The notes beneath the pieces are model-generated. The model did no database searches and was not told the DNA's origin. It was given only the letters and a program-made list of their open reading frames with translations. This document shows positions 11,398-26,300 of a DNA stretch of 64,000 nucleotides, piece after piece; within the stretch, counting starts at the first letter, position 1; each line of letters opens with the position of its first letter. The position numbers and the translations under genes were made by a program. Source of the stretch: Glandiceps talaboti (taxonomy: Eukaryota > Hemichordata > Enteropneusta > Spengelidae); contig NC_135565.1 in assembly GCF_964340395.1 (NCBI RefSeq), forward strand, positions 14,481,709 through 14,545,708. Direction: 5' to 3'.

Positions 11398-14300
11398 GTA
11401 TGTAGAAGTTGAAATTTTTGCCAAAAGTCCAACGACAGTTAGAAAAGTTGTGCTTCTTTGTTGTATAATGAGGCGGAGCTTGAAAGTAGATGAATATAAT
11501 TCTTTTAAAGAAGGAAGTCACTACACTAAATAGAATGAAAAAAGACCCCTTAAAGGGGAGCACCACTCTGGGAAATAGAGAGTTTCATAAACTATGAGTT
11601 CTGGAGATTCATTTCATGATTTTAGATTCCTACAACTACTTGTGATTGCAGAGAAACATCAAGTTGATCTTGTGCCTTTATAGGGTATCTTTGCTATGGG
11701 CTATTGCATGATGGGAGTCAGCAGAAATAATATATTCATGGTTGCACAATGAATATTCATGACTCCTGAGTGCTTAATATTCCCTTCAGAGTAAAACATC
11801 TCTCATGAAGTTTAACATAAAATGTTATATGTAAAACCTGGAAAATCAAAATTTAATAATTTCTTATTTTAGTCACTGCACACACATTAATAACATGTCT
11901 CTGTTTATGACTTGAAGGCAAATATCGATGAATTTGTGAAAACTACTGAGAAAGAGAAAGAAGAATTCCACCATCAGATGGAACAAATGGAGAAAGACAG
12001 ATCAGAGAAAGTACAAAAAGCTGCTGTCAAAATACAGGCTACTTTCAGATCCTACAAGTGAGTGAGACGAAAACAAACAATTCAAATGATAAACTTAGAC
12101 TGTAAGATACGTAATGTCGCACTGCCCTCATTGGCCAGCTTCTATCTTACCCTTGACTGATGTGTGAGGGCGCCCTGACATGATATACCTTACAGACCAA
12201 TAACAGTCTGCAAGTAGTGTTTTTTTCAACATGTATATGAATTGAATGAATTTTAGAGACCTAAATTTTCTCTCTAATTTCTGTAGTCAGTTGCCCTGAC
12301 AACAAATAATAGCATTTTCAGAAAAAAGATGGTATGAATGTTTTTGTGATTCTTGTTACCACATGTAGAAAGAACACTATCGGTAGAAAACGAAGGCTTA
12401 TTCGAAAACAACAAAATATTCATGATATACATATTTATATATCAGGTAATTTGTCTCACTTACAAGAGGTTCCAAAACAAACAAAAAATATTGAAAGCTA
12501 CACTGAAAAATTACATTTGAAAATTATTTGAAATAATATGACAAAACCCTATGGCATGTGTGTGCCAGTCCCAGCATATTCTGGGTATTTCCAGGCGTGC
12601 ATGTGGTGTTCTCTCCAGCAGAAAATACGAAAAAAAAAAAATACAAATACACTGGGTACCCACTCTGGCACTGATATGTCATGGGGTTCTGTTAACAGTA
12701 TTGTTACCTTTGTTATCCAAAACAGCAAAATAATATTAAAATCCATACTGCTGTAGTACATCTACGCTACGTTTTGCACAAGCAAGATCACGCTCCCATT
12801 TGCATAAAGGTGTGCAGTAATGTTTTTGCACTCACACAGATTCAAGTAGCCACTGGTATACATGTAATAATCAGAGTGCCCTCTAAGCCAATTTACGCAC
12901 ATAATTTCTAGTGACGCATCAAAATTGGGTGTTCACCTATCTCTTACTATGTAGTGACCTACAAGACATGCCACTTTTTTCTCATTTTGACTCACAACAA
13001 AATTTGGCTATCATTAATGGGCACATGGGTATAATAATAGCTTACTGATGATTTTATTGCATTTTTACGCTACAGAGTTAGAAAACCATACCTGCCAAGA
13101 CTAAGGAAGTTAAGAGAAGAGAGAAAGACAACTAGAGACATGGAACGACAAGTTGAAATTGTAGAAGCCAGACGTAAAGAAGACAACAGGAAGAAAGCTG
13201 ACAAGAAAAAGAAAGAAGAGGCAGAGAAAAAGAGGAGGGAGGAAGAGGAAAGGAGGAAACAAGAGGAGGAGCAACGACTTAGAGAGGAAGAGGAAAGAAA
13301 ACGGAAAGAAGATGAAGAGAGGAGAAGGATAGAAGAGAAAAAGAAGCAAGAAGAGGAGGAGAAGAAAAAAGAACAAGAAAGATGGAGAAAGGAGGAAGAA
13401 GAGAGAATGAAGAGAGAATATGAAGATGTGAAACGACAGGAAGAAGAAAAGAAGAGATTGGAAGAGGAGAGACTGAAAGAAGAAGATAGAATAAAGAGAG
13501 AAGAGGAGGAGAGGAGAAGACAGGAGGAAGAGAAGCAGAAAGCAGAAGAAGAAACAATAAAGGAAGAAAAGAAACAGGAAGATGAAGCTAGGTAATGTTA
13601 TGACAGCATACTTTCTGACTGTCTTTCTGTGATTCTGTTGACTAGGTAACGCTACTACATATCACACTGAGTTGTGGTTGGGTTTGGGCAATACTAGTAA
13701 GGGTCAAAGAAAATTTGTTTTGTTTTGACACTTCTTCCAAAAAAATGGATGACTGTGTAGACAATGTTATTTGTGGGATTACTTCATGAAATAGATAATG
13801 TATTATAATATCTTTCTAAGTTAAGAAATTATTTATGTTGTGATATTTTATGTTTGTTTCAAGTTTATTACTGATTTATCATGAAAATTGGTTCTTACAA
13901 TGTCATGCTGATGCTGAATACCCACCTGTGTACAGGAGTATTTGAACTAATGACCTCCTGACCTCTTGCTGTGACCTTTATAACCACTATACCACAGTGA
14001 GCCAGGAACACCAATCTTTGGAACAACACACTAAATGAATAAAAAGAAATCTCCAGACATCAGGATGAACTCACAAAATTTACAATATCACCCATTAACT
14101 GAGTTCATAGAAAAAAAATTGAAAATAAATTTTAATTAAATGAATCACGCAACAGTTTCTTCTTCTTCTTGATTTTATTTTTTTGTATCTTTTCACTAAC
14201 CAGAATGAAGAAAGCTGAAGGGGAGAAAAGTGAGAAGGAAAGGAAACTTCAAGAACAGTTAGACAAAGAACGACAATGTGAGAAAGGAAAAGATGAGTTG

Positions 14301-17300
14301 GAACTAAAAGCTGATGATATCTTGAGTAAAATCCAAGGAGAAATTAAAACCATGACAACAGTGTCATCATCAAATGATGGAGCTGTGTCAAATAATGTGG
14401 ATGTAGAGAAAAATGATGTAAGGACAGGAGATAGTAGTAATACAGTTACGGACACCAGACAGTCTACATCAACTACAAGTAACCATGATTCAAAGACTGC
14501 TGTATCCAACGCAAGCAAACATGATGCAGAAAATGTTGTACCAGCTATAGGTGAATCAAGGACTGAGAAGTCTTCTCAAATTGATAGTTTATCTCAAAAA
14601 AGGACTTCAGAACTTAGTGCAATAAGGACAGAAAAGGATAATAGTGCCAGTGATATTATGTTAGGAATTCTACCGGAAAGCCTGGAAAGGAGGAGACTGG
14701 AATGGATGGAGAAGTGTATTCCATGGGGGTAAGGAGTAAGGGTTTCCTTCTTTGTGAGTGATCTCTGAAAGGGATAAAGTCATATTCCTCAATGACCTCT
14801 GAAAGTGATGATGTCATATTCTTCAATCACCCCAGAAAGTGATGATGTCATATTCCTCAACAACCCCTGGAAGTGATGATGTCAGATACTACATGTATGT
14901 AGTCCACATATGGATGTCAATCTGGTTCTCGACCTCTGTAGTAATTACTAAAACTAGTAAAAGGAGGCCACATTTGTTGTAAATTTAGAATGTGAATTAC
15001 TAAGGATAAACGTTGGAGAGTGTGTCTTTGACAAAGACTTATTTTGTTGTGTCAGCAAATATAGATATACTCAGGCTTGCAAGAATGTGTGTTTGGTATT
15101 TGTTTATTGCTGGGTTGTAAATACATGTTTATTTTATGGAATCTGTAGGAAAGTAGTTGGAGAAACTAAAAATAAATCAAGGAGAAAAGTTCATTCAAGG
15201 GTTGGAAAAAGACCAGTATCTGCCAAACATTTACCAGAATTAACCACAGACCAGTTATTACAAGCATCCACACCAAATACACCACTACAGCAGGTATGTA
15301 CAGTATAGTTTAAATATAGTGAACTTTGCTAGAAGTAATCACACATTTGCCAAAGTTCACTGATTCACCTAGCCAGTGAAATTCATCACACAGAATAAAT
15401 CTTACAGTACTAGATAACAAGTGAACTGTGAACTTTTACTAAGTTTTTGTTCTACTAGTACATGATGTACATGTACAATAGTTACTGTATGTTAAGTCTA
15501 ACTCAGTGTCACCGTCTATGATTTAACACACTCATGATTTTCCTTTATTTAAGTCTCTGTTATACAAAACATGGTGTAATTTAAATGGTTGTACCTGTAT
15601 TAAGACAAGCCTAACTCAGTGTCCCACCAAATTCAGTGTCACAGTGTAAAATACAATAGATTCAAAAACTGAATCAGATGCTTTCCCCTCTACTAGATCT
15701 GTGCTATGCAAATATGTGATGTACTGTAAATACTTGTGGTACATGTATGTCTAGCCTAACAGTGTCCCAGTGTAATATTTGATAAATTTAACATAACTGT
15801 GATTTTTTTCCCTTTACTACTAGGTCTCTGTTATACAAGTACGCAATATAAATGGATGTAGCATGTCCAGTCTAACTCAGTGTCCAAATGTTAGATCTAT
15901 ATCACTGCTACAGTGTGGACTAGTGGCTGTGGAAGGAATCAATAACTGTCAACTGTTACAACATTTAAATTTACAGGTATGAATTTAGAGTTAAGTTTTA
16001 TATCACAATATTAAAATACATACTTAGATGTATAGGCAAATGATATAAAAATTACACATGTGTGCATTAACCCTTAGGTGTGTATTGTAGCAATGACATT
16101 ACACTTTTGTCTATGTTTGTTCGTAAATATTCAAATGTTGATAACTTACTGGACATTTGTATTTTGACCCCTCTACAGCACAATAACATAGAAAGTGTCA
16201 ATTGTAAAGATTTAGAGAAATTACAGGAATTTCAGATGTCAACCAACTGCCTTACCAATATCCATGGTTTAGATGGATGTAGCGATCTGCGGGTGGCTGA
16301 TTTCTCAAGTAACCGAGTCACAAGAACAGGTATGTAGTGATTTGTGATTGGTTGCTTTCTCTAGTAACCGTGTCACAAGAAAAGGACTTAAGGTGTATAG
16401 TGAGATGTGATTGGTTGCTTTCTCTTGTAACTGTGTAACTAGAACAGGTATGTAGTGATTTGTGATTGACTGCTTTATCTAGAGCCACTAACAGACTTCC
16501 TTGTACAACACACCTACAGTAAAGTAGTGGTCAGTTTTTGTCCGTCCAATTCACTAAAAAACCAACACTACTGTGATCACATTATATCAGATATCAGTGA
16601 TTAGAAGAACAGATTGGATCTGAGTATAACACAATCAAAACTTGGATTAATGAAATACCATTATCAGTAGTTCACATCATATATTCACATCCATGATGAA
16701 AGTGACATTACTGATGCTGTAGAAAATGTACCTCTGCAATAACGCTATGTCATAGACCCTACATGATGGCTATATCAACAAGGCAAAAATGACTGAACTC
16801 GTAACATAACAGGGTGAATGTGTGCTTTGTTACATTTTCATGAATTGACCACGTAAAACTTTTTGTATCTCATTTCATGTTGTTTTATATCTCAATTGTT
16901 TGATATTTTCATTTTATTGTTGTTTCCTATACTATAGGTGGTTTAGAATCCTGCCATAAGTTAACCAGACTACTACTGGACCATAATCAATTAATTAACA
17001 CCAAAGGTCTACATAGCACTCCGTCCATACAAGTTTTAGATTTATCTCACAACCATCTCAGCATCACGCAAGATTTAGATAAATGCTGCCTTCTCAAGAC
17101 TTTGAACTTGACTGGAAACAATTTACAAGAGGTGAGTTAAGGTCAGGTGATAGAGGTCAAGTTCGTCATCTTTTTGTCAGAAATAGTAAAGATTTAGAGT
17201 ACACTCACAAAAGTAAAAAGTTAAGCTTGACCAGAAACAATTACAAGCTGTAGGTCAAGGTCAGAGTATGGTGGTTAAGGTCACTTAATAGCAGTCAAGG

Positions 17301-20300
17301 TCATTGTCCAGAACAGTTAGTAGGCTTTTTTTCCCAAACAGTACCTACTCTATTCACAAATGTGTGATTTATTCCATTTACTCGTAATGTAACAAGTGCA
17401 ATTTGAGCTTTATCATATGAAAGTTTACTTCTTGGAACATATGATACCTTTAAAGTGGCCAAATAGATGAGGATGGGGTATTCATTTTTTATTTTTAATT
17501 TACAAAACAATTTTATCATGGCTTCCTACTTGAAAAATCAGTGTGAAACAACATATGCCAAGTCCTTGTTTATAACTCAGTATGTTACAAAATGTGTCAA
17601 ATTGTTATTGTACGTACAATAATAAACTTTTTTGCACACTTTTCAGCTTTTTGCAATGTACTGAGTTACAAACAGTCTTGGTCAGTGTTGTTTCATATTG
17701 ATTTTTGAAGTAGGAAGCCATGATAAAATTGTTTTATAAATTAAAAATCCGATATAAATAACCAAATCTTCATCCATATGGCCACTTTAAGAAGTGTAGT
17801 GACGTGGAGAATGGGTACCATTTGTGTATTTATCTGTTGTGTTTTGAACAACTATTACCAATTACGTTTTAATTTTCATAAAAATTCAAGTTTAGAAACT
17901 ATATAATAATGACAAAATATGTTGTGAAAGATTTCTATCGTGTACGATTACATTTTCCATATTTTTTCTAGATGCCCAGGTTACAGAATCATGTGTTACT
18001 ACGGCAACTGTTCCTAGATGATAACAGTCTAAGTTCTTTAGAGGTTATATCTAAAGCATGGCTGCCATTGCTGGAACATCTATCACTTAGTCAAAATAGG
18101 TAAGTAGGTATACTCACTGTGTTAGTTTTTTGCACTCTCAGAAGTTGCTATACCTTAAGTGAAAACCAAGGTGTGCACATTCAGATAAAAAATAAGAGAT
18201 TTATACCCTGGTTATTCTAAGCCATTAGCATCTCGTTTTTGACTCGTGTGGGGTATAATATCATTACAAGTACCAAGAATTTCATAAAAAGTGGTTGTTG
18301 TCATTCAAATTTTGATAAAAGCAAAGCAGAAAAGTACTGTTTTTTCTCCAAAGTTTAAATATGATAAGTTGTTTTTCAAAGGCATCTCAAAATTGCAAAT
18401 TTTATAGCGATTTTGATGTCGTCTGTAATAGATTTCTAAAAACAAACATAATACAACACAATAGGGTTGTACTTGTTCCTAACGGCAACATGATATTCCA
18501 TGTAAGTGTTGAGATCTGTTGCTTTCTGAAATAATGCAGACATACCAGTAGTGACAGTAATGTTAAATTCCACAATGACTGTTTGACATTTCACTGCTAT
18601 GATTTATTGAAACTTACTCTATATATCTTTTTTCTTGTCATCAGTTTGTCAGACATTACTCCATTATCAAATCTTATACTTCTGAAGAGACTTGATCTCA
18701 GTCACAACTGTATTACAGGTAGGTACTTGGAGTCTGTCTTGCAAGTAGAAGTAATTGAGGTGTGATTGTTATCAAAAACCGTACCTAATTTGAACTACCT
18801 AGCTTTCTGTGAATTGCATGATACTTAATAGCTAAAGTCTTCATAAAATTATGCTGCATTAAAGGCCAGTGTGTACAGTGTGATAATACTGATAGAGTTT
18901 TCACTTCATTATGAACAAGCACCAAAGTAGCAACAATGCAGATTTGTGAATTTCAGAAATTGCCCACAAAATCCATCCTCACAACAGTAGGATTGTCACG
19001 CAGAGTTAAACAAGCCCACCTTTCCACACTTACTTTACTCACAGTAGGGTGGCAGATCTGAGAACTTCTGTGATCTCACAGTGTACATGTTAAGGACTTT
19101 ATATACCATTTCAATTACAGGGTGACTGCATATGCACAGCAGAGTCACCACTATCACCCACTTGTGTAATCTACCACCTTGAACAGCAATAGTTTTAGTT
19201 TGTGTTTATCTTAGTATTAGCCGAAACCTCAACTGCCACTGTAGTATTTTAAAACACTGAAACCACCTTTCTTTCCTCTGTAGATATTCCAAGTATGTTA
19301 TCAGGAGTGATAGAATGTTACAGACTTCAACATTTATCAATACAAGGTAACCCAGTCACTGAGGAACCAGACTACAGGTAAATGGGGGTTGCGGTAATAT
19401 AATATAACAGAACCCCATTACGTACACGCAAGTGTGACGTACTTGGGGTATTTGCACGAATGCTTGCAGTGTTTTCTGTCGCAGTAGTTCAGCAGAAAGC
19501 ACTGCAAGCACAAGTGCAGAAACCCCTGCGTATCCCCACATTGGCACTCATGCAGTATGGGGTTCTGTTATTATTACATATGTTTATCCAAAACAACAAA
19601 TTTCCATCAAAATGACACCACACGCTTTTATGTAGAATGAACGATCATGTCCTCATTTGCATATCATTTGCATGCAGGTATGCAATAACGTTTTCGGTGT
19701 TGGACTGCAGTGTAAATACCAGTAGAATGCACACACCAGTGCAAGTAATCTCTGGTACATATGTTATATAAAATATTTTTCTTGAATAAACGGATGCATA
19801 TATTTGGATTACTGTGATCTTTCTATGTTTCTTTTATTCTAGGTCAGAAATTTTGTCAAAGTTACCATGGTTACAGAAGCTAGATTCAGAAGATGTAGTA
19901 CCAAGTGTGTCACCTGACCAAATCCGTCCAATGAGTAGCTTTGAAGCCGTGTGTTTGGCACAGATCCAAGAACAGGATAATTTACAATCCAAACATAGAA
20001 AACAACTGCAGTAAGTTATTGTATATTAGACCCCAAAAAAAAGAATTGTTTCCGGTCAGGGCATGTTATCTAAAGTGGTGTGACAGTGCAATTTTTAGGG
20101 AAGTTTTCATAATTGTGAAACCTGTCATGCAATCTACTATTTATGGCAGTTACTGTTTTTTTTTATTTAGTACTTTAGAGCAAGTTAAGTGTGTATGTGG
20201 GGCAGATGTAATTTGCTTGTTCATGATTGGCTTTGCAGTTGTCTTCACTGAAGCAGCAATCAATGTAGAGGGGCTTATTTTTGTGATTTCCCTCAGATCT

Positions 20301-23300
20301 GGAGACTGCATGGGCTGTAGACAATCACATAAAAAAACAAAATCGATGCTGGGGTATTTAAGTGATACCCGCAAAACAATTCTCTCTTTTGGTGGCTTTA
20401 CAGTTGAGATTCTTGTGCAAAAAAATCAATTCTGTTAGTGTCTCTCAAAACAATCAACGACTTTGTGAAAAACTGTTTTTAATAACTTACTGTTTATCTT
20501 GATTTATGATAATTAAATCTCAATTTTGCCAGTCAAATTAACAGGACGGACGATATTGTCACCATTTTGTTTTACACTACATGATATATGTTGTATGCCA
20601 ACTTGGAAATTTCTGTCCAAATTTATTTACTTTGACAGAAAGTCATAATTTATGTTAAAAATGTTTTGAAGTAGTTCCTATGATTTAACTTTACTTTTCT
20701 ATTTACAGAAATGTGAGACAAAGACACCCTGGAAACATGGACAGACTTCTAGATTTAAAATCTCAACAATTTGATGAAGTGTATGAGTTAGCAGTACAGC
20801 ATAGATATATGCACGAATATGGTGATTTGTCATGTGATAATTGTCATGGTAACAGTGATGGTGAGGTAGATGACTCAGAAAGACAAGATAATGCAATGCT
20901 GTCACAGAATTCAGCAAAAATAAGTGGCAAAGGAAAAAGTCAAACGACTGTAACATCTAATGTTGTCACTAAGGCATTGATGAGAGAAGATATTGATCTA
21001 TTGAACAGGTTAGTTTCATCTATATCATATGAGAGTCTATGATCTACTTGGCCAAATTGTGTATACAGATCACTTTATAGTGCAATTTTCTGCAACTTAG
21101 GGATGATTGCATGATGTCACTCAAACTCAATAAATGAAATGGAAGGGAGTGGCATCAGTGCAATTACTGAACTTCATTTTTTGCACTTGTAACTAAATTT
21201 TTAGAACTTTCATGCCTTCAATGATAACAGAGTCTGTATTTACTACTGAGATGTTGAAAAGTTGATTCATATTTACTGCTAATGTGTTATACAGTGCTGG
21301 GTTGAAGTGTACATTTAACATGTCTATCAAATCTGATTCAGTAAAACTTAAAAGTATATTTTTATAATATTTTTTAATTTCTTGAACAGAGCTGCTATTA
21401 AGATCCAAGCACTTTGGAGAGGATACAGTGTTAGGAAAGAAATCGATGAACACACAGAGAAATGGATTGCTGCTACAGTTATACAGTCTGGATGGAGAGG
21501 CTACCAAGTCAGACAGCAAATAAAACATCACAGGTCAATGTTCTTTCAAGGTCATACCCAGAATGCAATGGTCCAACAGCCAGTTCCTCCTCAGGGTAGT
21601 GCACCCAATCAAAGGAGAGCTAACAAACAAACTTTACAAGTGAGAGAAAATGGCACAACACAACAGTTCATTGGTGGGAGAAATGCCAGTGGTTCATCAC
21701 CATTAGAACACATGGCTGCAACTAAAATACAGGTACATCAAATTCTAATAAGACTTTTGCTTCACAAAGGGTGAAGTAGTCCTTGCAAAAAGTGGTGTTA
21801 TCATAAAGATTTCACCACAGTGACAAGTGATGGAATATAATAATGGAAATTAAATGATGTGCCTCCTACCTAGCTTGCCAAATTTCATACGTCAAACTCC
21901 CACACATAGGAAAACTTACCACCTGTGGAGAAAACAAATGAAATACACAAACATTTGATTTTGTATACAGAAACTGATTGTCTTTGTTTCACCATAGTGG
22001 AGTAAATTCCAACATATATATATATGCATATTAATTATTATAGAAAAATTTACATTAAAAAAAAAAAAAGAATTATAAAATTCAACTACCTTATCAATTT
22101 GAAATGTGAAATTTAGTTACTTAAGACATATTATCTTCAGAGAGAACTAAGTAATTATTCATATGTTAATTTTCACTGACCTACTAGAAATGCTGCTGCA
22201 TCGGAATCAGAATTATAGAGTTTGATATTTCTTATCAGAATTCACCTTTGTCACTTGCGAAGATATCATTAATTTGATGATTTTGATTTCATGCTTCAGC
22301 ACTCTGGATGGAGAGGATATTGCAACAGATAGAAAAATATAGAGTTTGATCTTATTATCGGAATCGAATTGTCTCTCTTATCAGTATTTAATTTGATGAT
22401 TATGATTTCGATTTCACACTTCAGAACTCTGGAGAGGATATTGCAACAGGAGGAGAAGTACATGTTTCGAGAGTTTAATGTTTAGGTCAGCATTTAATTT
22501 GATGACTTTTATTTCACCTGTAGGCATACTGGAGAGGCTATTTCATCAGAAGAAGAATTCTAGAATTCAAGGAGAGATCTCGGTTTGATGAAGAAGATGA
22601 GGATGACCTGTATGGTGAAGTTGATCTGTCTGCATTTGAATTTAATGAGGTTTGTAGGAGTCAATATTTCAGTTACAGCCCATTTCACAGTAGTGTTCAC
22701 TGATACAACCTCACAGAAACCAATAAGAAACTGCACATTTTACGGTACCCTTCATTTTGTCGCAATGAAAAATAACAATTTAAACATACAACAACTGGAC
22801 ACAGACACACAGCGCCAATATTTTGATGACTGTATTGGATGTCTGTATCGTGGCACATTAGTTCATTTCATTTAGACAAAATGTTGCAAGAAATTGTAAC
22901 AGACGCAGCACACACACAGCAGGATCCTTTGCCTGATAACATTGAAAAGTGATACCCATACCTTTCTTCACAGTGCAGTAGAAACAGGCTTTTGCTGAAA
23001 TCATTATATATACAATTGATGATTTTAATGTCTTCAATTATTTACTTTCCAGCTGATAATCACTATGGTAACTTGTCTACATCTACATCCCAACTGTATG
23101 GCACCTCTAAAATTGTTTCTTTTGCATTAAAAGTTGTCTGCATTGTGTGTAAAATATGTCATGTAACATGAGTGAAACACCAAGGCAACATCATTTGTGC
23201 TGTAATTTATTTATTACATGATTTACAGGAAAGTCTAGAGCATGGTTGGATGCCAGCTGAGACACCACAACTACCTACATCACATCCAGTATTACCACCC

Positions 23301-26300
23301 ACCACACCACTAGTACAACCACACCCACCTAGACAGGCCTGGAGGGGTGCCAACTCACCCATGGTGGATGGTGGCAGAACCCAGGCCACACCCATAGGCA
23401 AACCACCCCTACCCCCAGGATCCAGTATGAGTACAGAGACACCTAGAACCCATGCATCAAGTAAACATGACAGAATAACAGAGGAATGGTAAGTCTTTAT
23501 GATTTTGTTTATTAAATGTAAATATAATTATGGGTGTTCAAGATGGTCCAAAATTTGCGAATGTAATGACTGGATTTTGAGATTTATGAAGATCTATATG
23601 CAAAGTATGATTTCATCTTTTGTAGGGGTTTCCATGATTCCAACACAGCTGAACTTATGCTGAAGAGAGCTAAGAGAATGCAACGGAAAAAGAAAATCAT
23701 CGGTAAATATTTATTTGTTTGTTATTTTGTGTGGTTGTTTGTTAACTACCTTGCCATTGAAAGCAAATCTAAGGATGAGATGTTGTTCTTAGATTTCACT
23801 GTAGACATATAGTTGTAGTAAAATGGGGATTACAAAGTGAAAGATTCTGAAAATAAATTGATTCAACAACCTAGCAACCACAACCAGATCCATAGCAACT
23901 GCACAATATCACAACACTGTAACAACTATATGTACTACAACTGTTAAGCTTGTTTAGGAAACTTGAAATCAAAGTTTTCACAACAATGGTCATCTTTATA
24001 GCATTTTACAAGTTTAGTGTTGAAAACTAAAACAAATAGTGTTGGTGTGTATTATATATAATTTATATAAAGAGATCTAATACTTCAAAATTAAACTAAA
24101 GTCCCTAGCAACCATGACCATCTCTATGGCAATTTTACAAGCTAGGTGTTTTAGACTGAAAAAACTATAATTTGTGTCTCAGAGATCTAACAGTTTAAAA
24201 TCAAAATAAATACCCCTAATAACTAAGACTACAATCTTCGTGTTTTAAGCTACTATGCATTTTTTTCTCTTCACAGATCCTAAAAAGAAATTTGAGCTTT
24301 TCAAGAAACTCCAAGAATCAAGTAAGATGAATAGTGTTCATCCACCAGCAAGAAAACCATCTAACAGACAAGATTATTTCCAAGGTAAAGGATTATTATA
24401 ATACTGATTAATTACAGATTTCAGTTTGAAAGCACCCCTGGCGTCAGTATTGTAATATGAGTCACATATCTCAAGTTAAAAGCTGGTCATATTTAGACAC
24501 TGGGTGTAACGGGAAACAGATTCCAAACTGTCTTTGTCAGAGAAAGACAATGCGTAGTCAAACTGATTTAAATAAAGAACCAAGATTTATGTAAATGCTT
24601 ACAGTAAGTAACCACATTAAAGGAGACTGCTACTCCAGGAAATGAAGGCGTTGTCATAAACTTTGTATTCTGGAGAGTCATTTCGTGACTTTACAAAACC
24701 TGTATTACTTACAATTTCAGAGTGACACCACATTAAGTTTTTCCTCATTTGGAGATTTTTGTTGTGGTCCACATTGCAGCATGGGAGTCAGCAGAAATGC
24801 ATATGTATTAGGTGAACACTAAATATGAATCTCATACTCTGAAAATGGACAGTAATATTTTTATCATAATAATATACTGATTATCCTTTAATAATTGCAT
24901 AAGCTGGGTTAGCTCATTTTGTGTAGTACAATTTTGAAATGATCGTACTTGTAATTAGACTGTAAGATACGCTGTTTCGCAACGCCCTCACTGGTGAGAG
25001 GGGTTGACTGATGTGTGAGGGCACCCCGTCATGTCGTACCTTACAGACTAACTGGTAATATAATAAGGTATTTTTTATTGACATCTAATTCTTGTTTCAG
25101 CTCGTCGTGAAGTGCAGGGATTCGTGGAAGGACAGATGCAAAATCCTATAGAAGAAAAACAAGACAAACAGAAGATGGTGTTTGAGTAAGTATCCAGACT
25201 TGTATATTTGACCTCGCATGACTTGACAAGAACATAGAAATTGCTGTTTTGAACATCTTGCATGAAAAATGTCTAAAGTACAGGCAAGTGTGGAAAACAA
25301 AGCTATGTGTTCGGCCTTCTGAACAGAAGATGCCAACATGCGCATGCACATTCCACTGTCTTTCAAGTTTGAGTTCGGAACACATAGCTAACACATCTCT
25401 GTACACACCATTACATATATGCCTGCACGATAATGCTCCCGTATGCATACGCGTTCTAACGTATATATAAACGTCTCCATTTTTCCGCGTAATTTAAACT
25501 GACCATGGACACTAAAACCACAATTATTATAATAATGTGATCATTTTCTGCTGGATTAACATGTTAGTACACAAGTCGTGTATGCTACCAACAAACACTG
25601 TTTTCCATTTCATATTCTTGATGGTTTCATGCCATGATTGCTATTGTTTGACAGATGGGTACATACACAGGCTGGACCCTACAGTGGTACAGATTCACCC
25701 TTACAAAAACACATCCCTACCACTGCACTAGGAAGACACACACATAGTGAACCTAGTCTGCCATACATTGACCCACAAGTTATAGAGGGAGGCAGAGTAC
25801 AACTAGTGGTGAGTGAACCTGTCTTAAATTTTCATCATATTATTATTAATTATTAATATTATATCTTTATTTTGCTATGGTTTGAGACCCCACAGACTGG
25901 TGAGATTATTATTATTGTGTACCATAATGTTGGTTGTAAAGCCTTGATAAAAGACTTAGAGAACTCGCTATTCAGTATAGAGTTTACGTAGTTGACACTG
26001 GTAGGGAAGCTCAGTAGAATGTGTTGATAGCAGAAGATTTCACTGACTTGCTGCCCTTCACATAAACAGAAATAGCCCACTGTGCCCACCACATCAAAAT
26101 GTTAATTTGTTCATGTCACATGTTCTAAGTACAGCATTGCAATTGTTAAGTTGATTTGTAAGTTGACATGGCCATCTCAAATCATAATTTTAAAAAAAAT
26201 TTAAAATGCATTAGATTAGATTAGATTAGTTTATTTCAGTAAATCAACAAGATCGGCAGAACAGTTGTAGAAATAAAAACTGGTACAAATCGTTGAATTA

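Noticed and set aside
13110-13557. Leu/Phe/Ser-rich minus-strand frames
   Set aside because: Shadow of the Glu/Lys/Arg-rich coiled-coil exon 7 of LRRIQ1.
13885-14010. Functional tRNA gene
   Set aside because: A- and B-box-like words are present, but no closed acceptor stem or anticodon arm could be drawn; better explained as a SINE.
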